Made by a program: the position numbers and the translations under genes
Shown here: one piece after another, positions 25,080 to 33,797 of the stretch
Layout of the letters: each line of letters opens with the position of its first letter
Position numbering within the stretch: position 1 is the stretch's first letter
DNA from: JAPOKJ01 sp031421635
Lineage (GTDB): Bacteria > Pseudomonadota > Gammaproteobacteria > Burkholderiales > Burkholderiaceae_E
Direction of reading: 5' to 3'
Length of the DNA: 64,000 nucleotides
NCBI GenBank assembly: GCA_031421635.1
Contig: JANOPA010000066.1
Coordinates: 1-64,000, forward strand
The notes under the pieces: model-generated
Database searches by the model: none
What the model was told of the DNA's origin: nothing
What the model saw: only the letters and a program-made list of their open reading frames with translations

Positions 25080-25840
25080 GTACGGACCCTTCGTGCGCGG
25101 CCGGTAAAACCAGCGCCAATGCCCGCGAAAATGGCTGTGAGTAGGCCCAACTGATACGGCCAATGAAAGGTAAAGAGCGAGACGACTGCACTGACCAAGG
25201 CGCACAGCATGGTGGCGCGATCACGCACCATCGGCACCAAAATTCCCATCATGGCGACGATTCCGAGGTAAGTAAACTTGGGGGAGGCGGGCATGACGCC
25301 GGCCGCCAAAATACCCACGATGAGCCCCGTCGTCCAGGCCGCATAGACCGGGGCGTCCATGCCGAGCAAGTAAGACACACGATGCGTAAATGCGGGTTTG
25401 CCCGGACCGGTTTTCGCACAGCGCAACAAAAACATGGCGATTGCACCGTCAATCGAGAAGGCTGCTACGAACAAGCGTTTGCGCATCGGAATATGGTGCA
25501 GTTTGGGTGCGATGGCTGCGGCGTAAATTACAAAACGAATACAGGCCAAGCCGGCCGCGAGCAAGATCAAGCTCTTCGCGGCCCCTGCGCTCATCAGGGG
25601 TAAGGCCACCATTTGTGCAGTGCCTGAGTACACCAGCACGGCAAAGCCAAGCGACTGCAAGATGCTCAGGCCGCCATTGATCATGCCCAATCCCACCACA
25701 AACCCCCAGGCAAAGTTGCCCGGAATTGTTGCAAGCATGACCTGTACGCCGTCCATAAAGGCGGCCTGTCGCCTAGGCTTGAGCTTAGGCTTGAGGATAT
25801 TCAGGCTGAGATTTTTAGACCGAAGCCGTTCGAAATTCAA
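25076..25840 (-). CDS. azlC: AzlC family branched-chain amino-acid permease
   Basis: Large membrane subunit of the AzlCD exporter, 254 residues. The region G-V-Q-V-M-L-A-T-I-P-G-N-F-A-W-G-F and the S-G-T-A-Q motif (VYSGTAQMVALPLMSAGA) are family hallmarks, with seven or so hydrophobic segments. The start is a TTG overlapping the stop of the upstream cysteine dioxygenase-like gene (TTGA at 25837-25840). The first 28 residues are polar and not conserved, so an internal start near residue 29 (ATG, F-M-D-G-V) is possible. Confidence 0.9.
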   Translation of the reverse strand: MNFERLRSKNLSLNILKPKLKPRRQAAFMDGVQVMLATIPGNFAWGFVVGLGMINGGLSILQSLGFAVLVYSGTAQMVALPLMSAGAAKSLILLAAGLACIRFVIYAAAIAPKLHHIPMRKRLFVAAFSIDGAIAMFLLRCAKTGPGKPAFTHRVSYLLGMDAPVYAAWTTGLIVGILAAGVMPASPKFTYLGIVAMMGILVPMVRDRATMLCALVSAVVSLFTFHWPYQLGLLTAIFAGIGAGFTGRARRVRT

Positions 25841-26358
25841 AAGACTGAGGACTGAGACGCTGGCGTGCTAGGCATCAAGGGCGGATAGTCCTCATATCCA
25901 GAGTCAAACTCGCGCTCAGCCAAGCTATTTTCCTCGAACCCATGGCACTTCACCCGACCGATGTCGGCGCCGTACACCTGAATGCTACTAGTGACTTGGT
26001 CGGGCAGGGCATGCGATACCGGGAGCACATCGTGCCCAAGGTGATGGCCGCGTTCGGCACCGAGCAGCACACCAATCAAGCCCCAAACCTTGTGATCGTG
26101 AATGGGTGTTTTTTGACCCGGACCCCACACAAAACTGACCACCGAAAAGCGCGCTAGCGGGTCGCAATAGGGCCAGTATTGTTGGTAAGTCTTTTCCGAG
26201 GCTACGGCGTAAGCCTCAGGCAGCCACCTGTCACTGGCAATGAGTTCCGAAAGCAAGGGCTCGGCAGCATCAAGTAGTGCAGGTTCTCCGTAGGCCTGAC
26301 CGACAAGGCGGGTCATGGCTTGGATGTAAGGCTCGAAGGGGTTCAGAGGTTTCATGAG
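25837..26358 (-). CDS. cysteine dioxygenase family protein, metal site incomplete
   Basis: Cupin-type cysteine dioxygenase relative, 173 residues from the ATG at 26358 (the open frame extends to 26418). Landmarks: FSVVSFVWGPGQKTPIHDH gives the first two iron ligands (H-x-H), then G-L-I-G-V-L-L-G and S-S-I-Q-V-Y-G-A-D-I-G. Homologues have a segment with the third ligand (G-D-I-H) just before the latter strand. Here that segment is shortened to P-V-S-H-A-L-P-D-Q, apparently by an in-frame deletion, so catalysis is doubtful. Coupled by a 4-bp overlap to azlC-azlD; thiol or amino-acid metabolism is the shared theme. Confidence 0.75.
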   Translation of the reverse strand, partial: LMKPLNPFEPYIQAMTRLVGQAYGEPALLDAAEPLLSELIASDRWLPEAYAVASEKTYQQYWPYCDPLARFSVVSFVWGPGQKTPIHDHKVWGLIGVLLGAERGHHLGHDVLPVSHALPDQVTSSIQVYGADIGRVKCHGFEENSLAEREFDSGYEDYPPLMPSTPASQSSVF

Positions 26359-26404
26359 GTGGCCGAAAAAGAGCGAGGTGGATGGTAGCCAGTAACTTAC
26401 CATT

Positions 26405-26422
26405 TTGATTACACTCAATCAA
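26405..26422. promoter_or_regulatory. palindrome in the divergent promoter of gor
   Basis: TTGATT (26405-26410), six bases, AATCAA (26417-26422). This inverted repeat lies between the leftward dioxygenase-azlCD operon and the rightward glutathione reductase gene and resembles an Fnr/Crp-type or other dimer-binding site. A related palindrome lies after gor at 27877-27891. Confidence 0.4.
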
Positions 26423-26501
26423 TTGAACTAAATGGCCTGGTTTGACGGTGAATCGGCAGGTAAGCTCGGTCGCTAGGCTTGAACCCTTGGAGTGTACCGA
26501 A

Positions 26502-27872
26502 GTGAAAAGCGTTGATTTATTTGTGATCGGTGGTGGTTCAGGTGGCGTGCGCGCGGCCCGCATTGCGGCCTCATACGGTGCCAAGGTGGCGTTGGCCGAG
26601 GAATACCGGATGGGCGGTACCTGCGTGATTCGGGGCTGCGTGCCGAAGAAACTGATGGTCATGGCTTCGCGCTTTGGTAACGAGTTTGAGGCCTCTCAGG
26701 GCTTCGGTTGGGAGGCAAACGAGCCTCGCTTCTCCTGGCCCATGCTGATGAGCCGCGTCCATACAGAGGTCACCCGTCTTGAGGGCATCTACACCAGTAA
26801 TTTGAGCAGGGTGGGCGTGGAACTTCATGCCCAGCGCGCCTGTATCCTGGACCCGCACACCGTTCAATTGCAAGCGACCCCTCAGGGCATGCCCGCTCAG
26901 ACGTTTCGTGCCGAAACCATTCTGATCGCCACTGGCGCCACGCCGACCATGCCTGACGACATCCCGGGCGCAAAGCTGGCCAGTAGTTCAAATGATTTTT
27001 TCCTCTGGCCCGAGTTGCCCCAGCGGGTGGTCGTTCAGGGGGCGGGCTATATTGCGTTGGAGCTTGCCTGTTTGTTAAAGCGGCTCGGCTCGGAAGTCAC
27101 CTTGGTGATGCGTGGCGACCTGGTGTTGAGAGGTTTTGATCAACAGGTACGCGAGTTCATTCAGCAACAACTTATCGCCGACGGGCTAACGATCAAATTC
27201 AATACCACTATTGCTGCCATCACGTCATCATTAGGGCGCTTGCAAGTCAGCCTGTCTGATGGCTCGCGACTCGCTGTTGACCGCGTACTAAGAGCGACCG
27301 GGCGGCACCCCAATACCTCAGGCCTAGGTTTAGAAACTTTGGGCATCAGCGTCAACTCAGCAGGTGCGATACCCGTCGATGACTTTTCGGCCACTACTGT
27401 GAACAGCGTCTACGCCGTCGGTGATGTCACCAATCGGGTGAACCTTACGCCGGCAGCCATTCGCGAGGGCCACGCCTTTGCAGACTCGGTTTTTGGGCGA
27501 AAGCCACGCGCTGTAAAGCTAGAGGTTGTTCCAACCGCCGTGTTCACGACGCCCGAGATTGGAACAATAGGGTTGACGGAGGAGTTGGCTAGAAAAAGCT
27601 ATGCGCACATTGATATCTACGCGACGCGCTTTAGACCAATGAAGGTCGCTATGGCAGGCCAATCCACTCAGTGCTTCATGAAAATCATCGTAGACAGGGA
27701 CAGTGACCGGGTCCTGGGGGTGCATATTATTGGCCCTGAAGCCGGAGAGCTTATTCAGCTCGTCGGTATTGCCGTTCAGATGAAAGCCACTAAGTCGGAC
27801 TTCGACGCCACCTTGGCGGTACACCCAACCATTTCGGAAGAGCTCGTGACGATGCGAGAGCCCCAGGCGTGA
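26502..27872 (+). CDS. gor: glutathione-disulfide reductase
   Basis: FAD/NADPH enzyme that keeps glutathione reduced. From the GTG at 26502, placed behind a GGAG site, the protein has 456 residues. The FAD motif is G-G-G-S-G-G-V-R-A-A-R, the redox-active disulfide G-G-T-C-V-I-R-G-C-V-P-K-K, the second nucleotide-binding motif G-A-G-Y-I-A-L-E, and the C-terminal catalytic H-P-T-I-S-E-E. The T-C-V-I-R-G-C variant is typical of Gor rather than mercuric or dihydrolipoamide reductases. The open frame starts at 26442, but the added 20 residues are not conserved. It is divergent from the cysteine dioxygenase operon, which also handles thiols. Confidence 0.95.
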   Translation: MKSVDLFVIGGGSGGVRAARIAASYGAKVALAEEYRMGGTCVIRGCVPKKLMVMASRFGNEFEASQGFGWEANEPRFSWPMLMSRVHTEVTRLEGIYTSNLSRVGVELHAQRACILDPHTVQLQATPQGMPAQTFRAETILIATGATPTMPDDIPGAKLASSSNDFFLWPELPQRVVVQGAGYIALELACLLKRLGSEVTLVMRGDLVLRGFDQQVREFIQQQLIADGLTIKFNTTIAAITSSLGRLQVSLSDGSRLAVDRVLRATGRHPNTSGLGLETLGISVNSAGAIPVDDFSATTVNSVYAVGDVTNRVNLTPAAIREGHAFADSVFGRKPRAVKLEVVPTAVFTTPEIGTIGLTEELARKSYAHIDIYATRFRPMKVAMAGQSTQCFMKIIVDRDSDRVLGVHIIGPEAGELIQLVGIAVQMKATKSDFDATLAVHPTISEELVTMREPQA

Positions 27873-27876
27873 TAAA

Positions 27877-27891
27877 GTTGATTGAATCAAC
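27877..27891. promoter_or_regulatory. perfect 15-bp palindrome upstream of the zinc-receptor operon
   Basis: GTTGATTGAATCAAC is a perfect inverted repeat around a central G, 48 bp before the DUF2946-like start and 5 bp after the gor stop. It is a candidate operator; it does not resemble the usual Zur box. Confidence 0.45.
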
Positions 27892-27938
27892 GGGCGTAAT
27901 CAACGCGTCCTGAACGTAAAGCGCGATCCAGAATTCCA

Positions 27939-28358
27939 ATGTTCGGCATTTTAAGAGTCCATCAACAACGTCGTCGGCCTGGTCGGCTCGCGATGCTGTT
28001 GCTGTGCACCGCGCTATTGTTCGTGCAAAGCCTAGCTCATGTGCATCGCGCCATGCACTGGCCTGTTCAAGGAGCGGCCACTACCGTCGCTGCGGATCGG
28101 GTCGACAGCTTGGGGCTGAACGCTGTCGACTTGACGCCCGTTCACGCCGAGCTAATTTTTCTTGGCCTTTTTAAGGATCATCAAGATTTCCCCAAGTGCC
28201 AACTCTTCGATGGTGTTGGCTCTGCGCCTGCTCTGGTTAGCGCTACCGCTACTGTTCTCGCCCCAGCCCAGGGGCTGATATTTTCGACCTTTTACAACGT
28301 CTTTGTCGTCGAGCGACTTAGCACACACTTTCAGGCCCGCGCCCCTCCTTACGCATGA
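27939..28358 (+). CDS. small exported protein (DUF2946-like) paired with the zinc receptor
   Basis: A 139-residue protein with an N-terminal hydrophobic signal (LAMLLLCTALLFVQSLAHVHRA). Proteins with this layout, a signal, an H-x-H near the end of it and a conserved C-x-L-F-D (here P-K-C-Q-L-F-D-G), are commonly encoded just before ZnuD-type TonB receptors in betaproteobacteria. The histidines (about residues 34-40) and Cys suggest metal handling, which is inference. It is followed 80 bp later by the receptor start and is probably co-transcribed with it. Confidence 0.7.
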   Translation: MFGILRVHQQRRRPGRLAMLLLCTALLFVQSLAHVHRAMHWPVQGAATTVAADRVDSLGLNAVDLTPVHAELIFLGLFKDHQDFPKCQLFDGVGSAPALVSATATVLAPAQGLIFSTFYNVFVVERLSTHFQARAPPYA

Positions 28359-28438
28359 CACTTTGAAACCTGTCGAGCGTCGTCCCGAATCCCTTGGCGA
28401 CACGCCCTTTGTCAAAATTCATTGGCTGTATCGAGATC

Positions 28439-30622
28439 ATGAAAGCTTTTGTTTTATATCCCAACCCAGCTCTGGGGCGAGAGTCAATAGCACTTTCAAC
28501 CAAAATTCTTGCGTCGCGGTGGGCCTCTCTGAGCTCCTGCTTGCTGAGCGTTTGCCTACTGAGCCCTTGTCTATTAAGCTCCCGCCCAGTACAGGCGCAG
28601 ACCAGCCTCGAAGAAGTCACGGTGACAGCCAACCCGCTACGTTCTAATGAGCTCGTCGCTCCTACAAGGCAATACTCGGGTACTGGACTGGTGTTGCGAT
28701 CTCAGAGCAGCTTGGGCGAGACCCTCAGCGGCACGCCGGGGGTAAGTAGTACGTATTTTGGCCCCCAGGCCAGTCGTCCGATCATTCGTGGATTAGACGG
28801 TGATCGCATCAAAATTCTCAATAATTCAGGCGCAAGTCTTGATGTCTCCAGTCTAAGCTATGACCATGCGGTCGCTGTCGATCCACTGATCGCTGATCGC
28901 ATCGAAATTTTGCGGGGGCCCGGCACGCTCCTTTACGGTGGTAATGCCATCGGCGGGATCGTCAACGTGATCGACAACCGCATTCCGCGTACCCCGATGG
29001 AGGGTCTTCAGGGCCGTACCGATATCAGTGTGGGCAGTGGCGATCGTTCGCGCAATGGGGCGCTGGTTTTGGAAGCGGGTGGCAAAGATTTCGCTTTTCA
29101 TAGTGACGTACATTCCCGCACCGCTGGCGATGTTGCGGTGCCTCGAACACTGCTCTGTTTGAAGCCCGGTTCTCCAGCAAGCGTCAGTCGCTTGTGCAAT
29201 TCGGCGGCCAAGACGGAGGGCGGTGCACTCGGTGCTACTGCATTTTTTGAGCGCGCTTATGTTGGGGTATCGGTCAGTGAATATTCTTCGAACTACGGTT
29301 CGGTCGCAGAGGACACGGTCAGTATCGCCATGCGCTCAAATCGCTTCGCACTGGAAGGGGAGGCTCGACTGAACACTTGGCTTAAAAGTATCAAGGGCCA
29401 ATATAGTTATACCGACTACAAACACACTGAGTTGGATGCTGGCGTCCCGGCGACGGTCTTCACCAACCGTGGCTTTGACTTTCGGCTCGAGGCCCGGCAT
29501 CAAAAGTTTGCCGGCTTTGAAGGTGTGATCGGTCTGCAAATGGATAGCAGCCGCTTTGGTGCACAGGGCCTAGAAGCTTTCGCCCCCAGTAGTCAGACTA
29601 AAGTAGCGGCGCTATTTGTCTACGAAGAAGCGCTTTTTCCGTGGGGCAAGCTCAATTTCGGCGGACGTATGGAGCGCCAGAATGTTCAGGCCTTCAGTGA
29701 TCTGGCCGTAGCGCGATTTGTGGCCGCCGAGCGAAGTTTTAAGCCCTCGAGTATTGCGCTCGGTGGGCTCTATAAGTTGCATTCCAACTGGAGCCTCACG
29801 TCCAACCTGACCCTCAACCAACGTGCTCCCAAAGACTACGAGCTGTTTGCAAATGGCCCGCATCTCGCCACGGCCGCCTACGAAGTGGGCAATGCGCAAT
29901 TGTCCAAAGAGCGCTCGACAAATCTTGAACTCGGCTTGGCCTGGCGAGGCGCAGCCACGGCGAGCGGTCGCCGCTCAGCAAACTTCGCGAGCGCAAGTGC
30001 TTTTCTGAGCCAGTTTCAAAACTACCTCATGCTTGAGAGCACGGGTAAGCAAAGAAGCGCGACAGGCGCTGTGAATCCCGCTGACCTCAATGGTGACGGC
30101 CTGGACGATATAAGCGGTGCTGCGCTCTTGCCGGAGTTTGCCTACAGCCAACACCGCGCGCGAATGACTGGTTTTGAGGTCAATGGTAATTGGCGCCTGA
30201 GCGAGGCGAGCAGCAACACCCAGACTTTTGATCTGCAATGGCGAGTAGATTTTGTCAAAGGAACTAATACCGACAGTAATACCGCCTTACCAAGAATCTC
30301 CCCCTTACGGCTTGGAGCAACCTTCATTTGGGCACAAAACGGCGCCAGCCAATTAGGTTGGGGAGCCAGGGCTGGCATGGATCACTACGCGCGTCCGGCG
30401 GATCAGAGTACCGACGCCTACACTTTTCTGAACTTAGCACTGACCTATCGCATCAAAGCCAAAGTCGCCGGGCAGGATTCGAACCTTCTTTTCTACGCGC
30501 GCGCGGACAATGCGACGGATCGCCTGGCCTATAGTGCGACGTCGATCTTGACCCAATCTTTGCCGGGTCGCGTGCCATTGCCGGGGCGAAGCCTTAAGCT
30601 GGGCGTTCAAGCAATGTTTTGA
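28439..30622 (+). CDS. znuD: TonB-dependent receptor, ZnuD-like zinc uptake
   Basis: Outer-membrane TonB-gated receptor, 727 residues from the ATG at 28439; the open frame begins with a TTG at 28394. A signal peptide with the repeated C-L-L-S unit ends near A-Q-A-Q, and a TonB-box-like L-E-E-V-T-V-T follows. The plug has SRPIIRGLDGDRIKILNN, SYDHAVAVDP and IEILRGPGTLLYGGNAIGG, closely matching the ZnuD family, which imports zinc. The barrel ends with aromatic F at the C-terminus (LKLGVQAMF), as needed for outer-membrane assembly. Expected regulation is by Zur, but I see no clear Zur box. Confidence 0.87.
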   Translation: MKAFVLYPNPALGRESIALSTKILASRWASLSSCLLSVCLLSPCLLSSRPVQAQTSLEEVTVTANPLRSNELVAPTRQYSGTGLVLRSQSSLGETLSGTPGVSSTYFGPQASRPIIRGLDGDRIKILNNSGASLDVSSLSYDHAVAVDPLIADRIEILRGPGTLLYGGNAIGGIVNVIDNRIPRTPMEGLQGRTDISVGSGDRSRNGALVLEAGGKDFAFHSDVHSRTAGDVAVPRTLLCLKPGSPASVSRLCNSAAKTEGGALGATAFFERAYVGVSVSEYSSNYGSVAEDTVSIAMRSNRFALEGEARLNTWLKSIKGQYSYTDYKHTELDAGVPATVFTNRGFDFRLEARHQKFAGFEGVIGLQMDSSRFGAQGLEAFAPSSQTKVAALFVYEEALFPWGKLNFGGRMERQNVQAFSDLAVARFVAAERSFKPSSIALGGLYKLHSNWSLTSNLTLNQRAPKDYELFANGPHLATAAYEVGNAQLSKERSTNLELGLAWRGAATASGRRSANFASASAFLSQFQNYLMLESTGKQRSATGAVNPADLNGDGLDDISGAALLPEFAYSQHRARMTGFEVNGNWRLSEASSNTQTFDLQWRVDFVKGTNTDSNTALPRISPLRLGATFIWAQNGASQLGWGARAGMDHYARPADQSTDAYTFLNLALTYRIKAKVAGQDSNLLFYARADNATDRLAYSATSILTQSLPGRVPLPGRSLKLGVQAMF

Positions 30623-30693
30623 ACACTTTGGACTAAGTCATAATCAGTTCCTCAGGCGAAATCGTGGAGTACTGAATTGAATTGTGGGGCGTT

Positions 30694-31981
30694 ATGAGAC
30701 TTTACCTTGAAAATGTTCGTTCGTTTGAAGGATGGCACGAAATTGCGGTTGCGCCCGCTACTGTTTTGCTTGGCGAAAACAGCGCGGGTAAGTCCACGTT
30801 GCTCGGGATGTTGGCGGTGGTGCATCAGGATGGATTTCCCGTTTGAGTTTGGGGGCTACAAAACACTGGCAAATAGTAAAAAGGGCGTCGCTCATTTCTC
30901 GGTGGGTTTTCAAACTGAGGTTAGTAATCGATTTAGTCTGAGAAGGACAAAACCAGAAAAAAAGAAAGTCTCTACTGGCTTGATCGTTGCCTTTCGCGAG
31001 AACGATGGGTTGCCGGTGCCCTGCCATGTTTTTGTTTGGTTTGACGATTTCGCTGTTGCTTTTTACGAAAAGGACTTTAAGTCGCTAGATCGTGCCGCTC
31101 AGCTTGCCGTTTTTAGCGCTCAAAAAGTTGAGACCATCGAAGCGCACGAAAAGCACCCACAGGGATTGACGTTTCAAGGGCTTTTTCAAGCTATCTTTGA
31201 CCGACGCGAAAATCAAAGCAAATTAGACAGAAGCGAACGACAGGAATCAGTGGACTTAGAATACTTTATACACCGAATGTTTGGAGGTGGTTTGCGGGGA
31301 TTTGGAGGATTGTCCGCGCTGGCTTTTGCGCCGATGCGTTCCCGTCCCAAAAGAACCTACGATCAATTGAGTGACGAATTTACGCCGGAAGGTGATCATG
31401 TGCCACTGCTTTTGGCGAGGGCAACCGATCCTGAAAACAAGCAATCGAACGCGCTTCACGATGCTCTGCGTGCTTTTGGTCAATACTCGGAGATGTTCAC
31501 GGATGTCGGCGTCAAAAAGCTCGGACGAGGTAGCGGCGACCCCTTTCAAGTTCAAGTAAAGATTGGCAACAAGAATTCCAACTTAATGGATGTGGGTTAT
31601 GGCGTAAGTCAAATTCTGCCCCTAATCGTGGACGCACAAAGGGCTGACCCCAATACGATGCTGCTTTTGCAACAACCCGAAGTGCATTTGCATCCGAAAG
31701 CTCAAGCTGCTCTTGGTTCGATGATCAAAGATTGGGTATCGAAAAGTAGAAAGACGGTAGTTGTCGAGACGCATAGCGACTATTTAGTTGACCGTCTGAG
31801 ATTGGAAGTCAAAAAGGCGCACTTGCGCTCAGAGGATCTGAGAATTTTATTTTTGGAGAAAAAAGGCTCTAGCACTAACCTCCACGTGCTGGAAATTGAT
31901 TTACAAGGAAACGTTCTCAATCCTCCGGAGGGCTATCGTGACTTCTTCTTGCTTGAGCAACTAGCGTTGCTTCGGGACTAA
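30694..31981 (+). pseudogene. AAA family ATPase (OLD/DUF3696-like) split by one surplus base
   Basis: Starting at ATG 30694 the reading gives M-R-L-Y-L-E-N-V-R-S-F-E-G-W and a Walker A G-E-N-S-A-G-K-S-T before a TGA at 30844. The next frame then continues without a break to 31981 with FEFGGYKTLANSKKG, LLQQPEVHLHPKAQAALG (Walker B-like with Q for D/E at one place) and V-V-E-T-H-S-D-Y (H-loop). Removing one C from the CCC at 30838-30840 joins both into about 429 residues of a predicted ATPase with an inserted coiled segment. The downstream frame alone (from 30707) lacks the P-loop. Either a mutation or a sequencing error. A PIN-like nuclease follows 6 bp later. Confidence 0.8.
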
Positions 31982-31987
31982 ATCGCG

Positions 31988-32419
31988 ATGTGTTTAATTG
32001 TTGACGCAAATTTATGTTCAATATTGTTTAAGAAGACCAGTGACACTTCTTATAAAAAATTACGGGAAACCATTTTTTCGAATCGTATTTCGTTGCTGCA
32101 TGGCGGCAAGCTGACAGATGAATACTACCGTGCTGGCGTTCTAGGTATTGTAGCTGTGCTTGCACAAAGTGGCCGCGCGTTTAAGGTAGATAAAACTCTT
32201 ATTGATCAAGAGCTTGCCGCGATTAACGGACTTTGCGAATCAAATGATTCGCATGTCATCGCTCTTGCAAGGGCGGATAGGCAGCGTGGTCGGGTTCTTT
32301 GCACGAAAGACCAAGCACTGAAAAACGACTTCAAGAATAAGTCGCTGATTGATAGGCCACGGGGCACAATTGATAGTCCCTCTCGGCATAAAGAGTCGCT
32401 TTCAAGTTGTAAAACCTAG
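31988..32419 (+). CDS. PIN-like domain protein paired with the AAA ATPase
   Basis: A 143-residue protein beginning C-L-I-V-D-A-N. Acidic residues D6, E45 (K-L-T-D-E-Y), D87 (E-S-N-D-S-H-V-I-A-L-A) and D108 (C-T-K-D) are spaced as in PIN-domain ribonucleases, and the C-terminal stretch L-I-D-R-P-R-G-T-I is where such proteins normally end, after which the last 14 residues look unrelated. It lies 6 bp after the ATPase gene and is surely co-transcribed. ATPase plus PIN or TOPRIM nuclease pairs are common in defence loci; a role here is inferred from context and weakened by the frameshift upstream. Confidence 0.7.
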   Translation: MCLIVDANLCSILFKKTSDTSYKKLRETIFSNRISLLHGGKLTDEYYRAGVLGIVAVLAQSGRAFKVDKTLIDQELAAINGLCESNDSHVIALARADRQRGRVLCTKDQALKNDFKNKSLIDRPRGTIDSPSRHKESLSSCKT

Positions 32420-32739
32420 GCCGGATGAGCAAGGGGCGCGCTCATTAACCCTTCGGCGTAAATTCGAAGTGTTCGTCGCAAAACTTACCAACCATCCACT
32501 CGTAATTGATCACAAGGCTTTGCAAGCTCAAAAAGAGTTAGATGGGCATGGGATGAAGACCTCGGGTGCGCTGAATGGACGCTCTCTTAGGCGGCGGTCC
32601 GCTTGATCGTAAAGGTCTCGCCAATACTCTTGGAATGAGGGCTTGTTGCTGAAGTTTTGACGGGCAAGTCAATTCCCTTAAAAAATAAATCGCTTCTACA
32701 ATAGGCTTCTCTTCAGTTTTGATCGGTTTCTTAAAAAGT
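32420..32739. other. 320-bp intergenic region upstream of soxX
   Basis: No gene is supported. The first 200 bp contain a short frame that may be a leftover of a gene, without recognisable similarity. An AT-rich stretch at about 32665-32705, preceded by TTGACG near 32663, is the best candidate for the sox promoter. Confidence 0.35.
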
Positions 32740-33213
32740 ATGCAAGCGAGTACAGTTAGTCGTTGCTTCGAGCAGCTTCGCACTTTTTGTCCGATGCAAG
32801 TCAGTTTGACATTGTTGGGAAGCTTTCTTTTGGCTGGGGTTGTAATGGCGATGGGTTTGCCCGACCAAACGTTGACGCCGCTTACTTCTGAGCCTGGCGA
32901 TGTTGCGCGGGGGCGTGAGGTGGCATTGAAGGCCGAAAAAGGCAATTGCATTCTTTGTCACGCAGTGCCCGAGCCGAGTGTCCGGTTCTCCGGTGATCTT
33001 GGCCCCCCCCTGCACAGTGTGGGCACTCGCTTGAGTGCCGCCCAGCTGCGCTTTCGGGTGATTGATTCTAGTCGCTTGAATCCGGATACCGTCATGCCGG
33101 CCTATCATCGCAGCGAAAACCTCAAGCGCGTGGTGCCCCAATTTCAGGGCCTACCGATCCTGAGCGCCCAAGAAATTGAGGACTTGGTCGCTTACTTGAG
33201 CAGTTTGAAATAA
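32740..33213 (+). CDS. soxX: sulfur oxidation c-type cytochrome SoxX
   Basis: Haem-c subunit of the SoxXA cytochrome, which attaches thiosulfate to SoxY. The haem motif C-I-L-C-H is followed by the S-G-D-L-G-P-P-L segment and M-P-A-Y-H-R, whose Met is the likely axial ligand; all are SoxX hallmarks. The start is uncertain: a TTG at 32719, an ATG at 32740 and an ATG at 32794, the last opening directly onto a signal peptide (S-L-T-L-L-G-S-F-L-L-A-G). First gene of soxXYZA. Confidence 0.92.
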   Translation: MQASTVSRCFEQLRTFCPMQVSLTLLGSFLLAGVVMAMGLPDQTLTPLTSEPGDVARGREVALKAEKGNCILCHAVPEPSVRFSGDLGPPLHSVGTRLSAAQLRFRVIDSSRLNPDTVMPAYHRSENLKRVVPQFQGLPILSAQEIEDLVAYLSSLK

Positions 33214-33222
33214 ACTTCGGCC

Positions 33223-33795
33223 ATGTTAAGAAATTCGTTTAATTCGTCGCAAGATTTTCCAGCCGAAAGCTTGTTGTACGGTGAGGGTGATCAAGCTATC
33301 CAAGGACTTCGCGCGCCGGGGCTGGTTAACATGACCAGGCGTTCTGCCCTAAGCTCGGCCTTGAGCTCGGCTGTGGCACTCTTGGCCCGCCCTGCATTGG
33401 CCCAGCCGGCCAGCATTCATGACCATCTTCCCTGGATTCCGAAGATGAGGGAAGACCTCGGCGAGTCGCGCCGGGTGCTGAAAGAGCGGGTAGTGCTGGA
33501 CATCGCCCCCTTAGTTGATAACGGCAATGTGGTCCCCATGAGTGTGAGTGTGCAAAGTACCATGCAAGGTACAGACCGCGTGAAGTCCGTACGCATTTAT
33601 TCAGAGAAAAATCCCCAGCCGCGGGTGGTGACTTTTCACTTTAGCGAGTTTTCTCCGGAAGCCAAGGCGGCCACGCGAATTCGCCTGAACGGTTCGCAAA
33701 AATTGGTCGCCATTGCCGAGATGCAAGACGGTAGCTTGTATGCCGGGGTGACCGAAGTGGTCGTGACCGTTTCCGCCTGTATTGACGGGACCTAG
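33223..33795 (+). CDS. soxY: thiosulfate oxidation carrier protein SoxY
   Basis: Carrier subunit of SoxYZ that holds the sulfur substrate on a C-terminal Cys. The open frame starts at 33223; the ATG at 33331 gives a Tat signal with M-T-R-R-S-A-L-S-S and is a likely alternative. The mature domain shows the SoxY pattern (P-L-V-D-N-G-N-V-V-P-M and F-H-F-S-E-F-S-P-E-A-K-A). The usual C-terminal swinging arm G-G-C-G-G is replaced by S-A-C-I-D-G-T, so the Cys is kept with unusual flanks. soxZ starts two bases after the stop. Confidence 0.9.
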   Translation: MLRNSFNSSQDFPAESLLYGEGDQAIQGLRAPGLVNMTRRSALSSALSSAVALLARPALAQPASIHDHLPWIPKMREDLGESRRVLKERVVLDIAPLVDNGNVVPMSVSVQSTMQGTDRVKSVRIYSEKNPQPRVVTFHFSEFSPEAKAATRIRLNGSQKLVAIAEMQDGSLYAGVTEVVVTVSACIDGT

Positions 33796-33797
33796 TC

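Noticed and set aside
30707..31981. Taking the ATPase start at 30707 as real
   Set aside because: That start gives an N-terminus without P-loop and with Arg/Cys-rich nonsense, while the ATG at 30694 yields the expected P-loop before the frameshift.
32349..32606. 85-codon frame after the PIN-like gene
   Set aside because: It starts inside the PIN gene, has no ribosome-binding site and no recognisable similarity.
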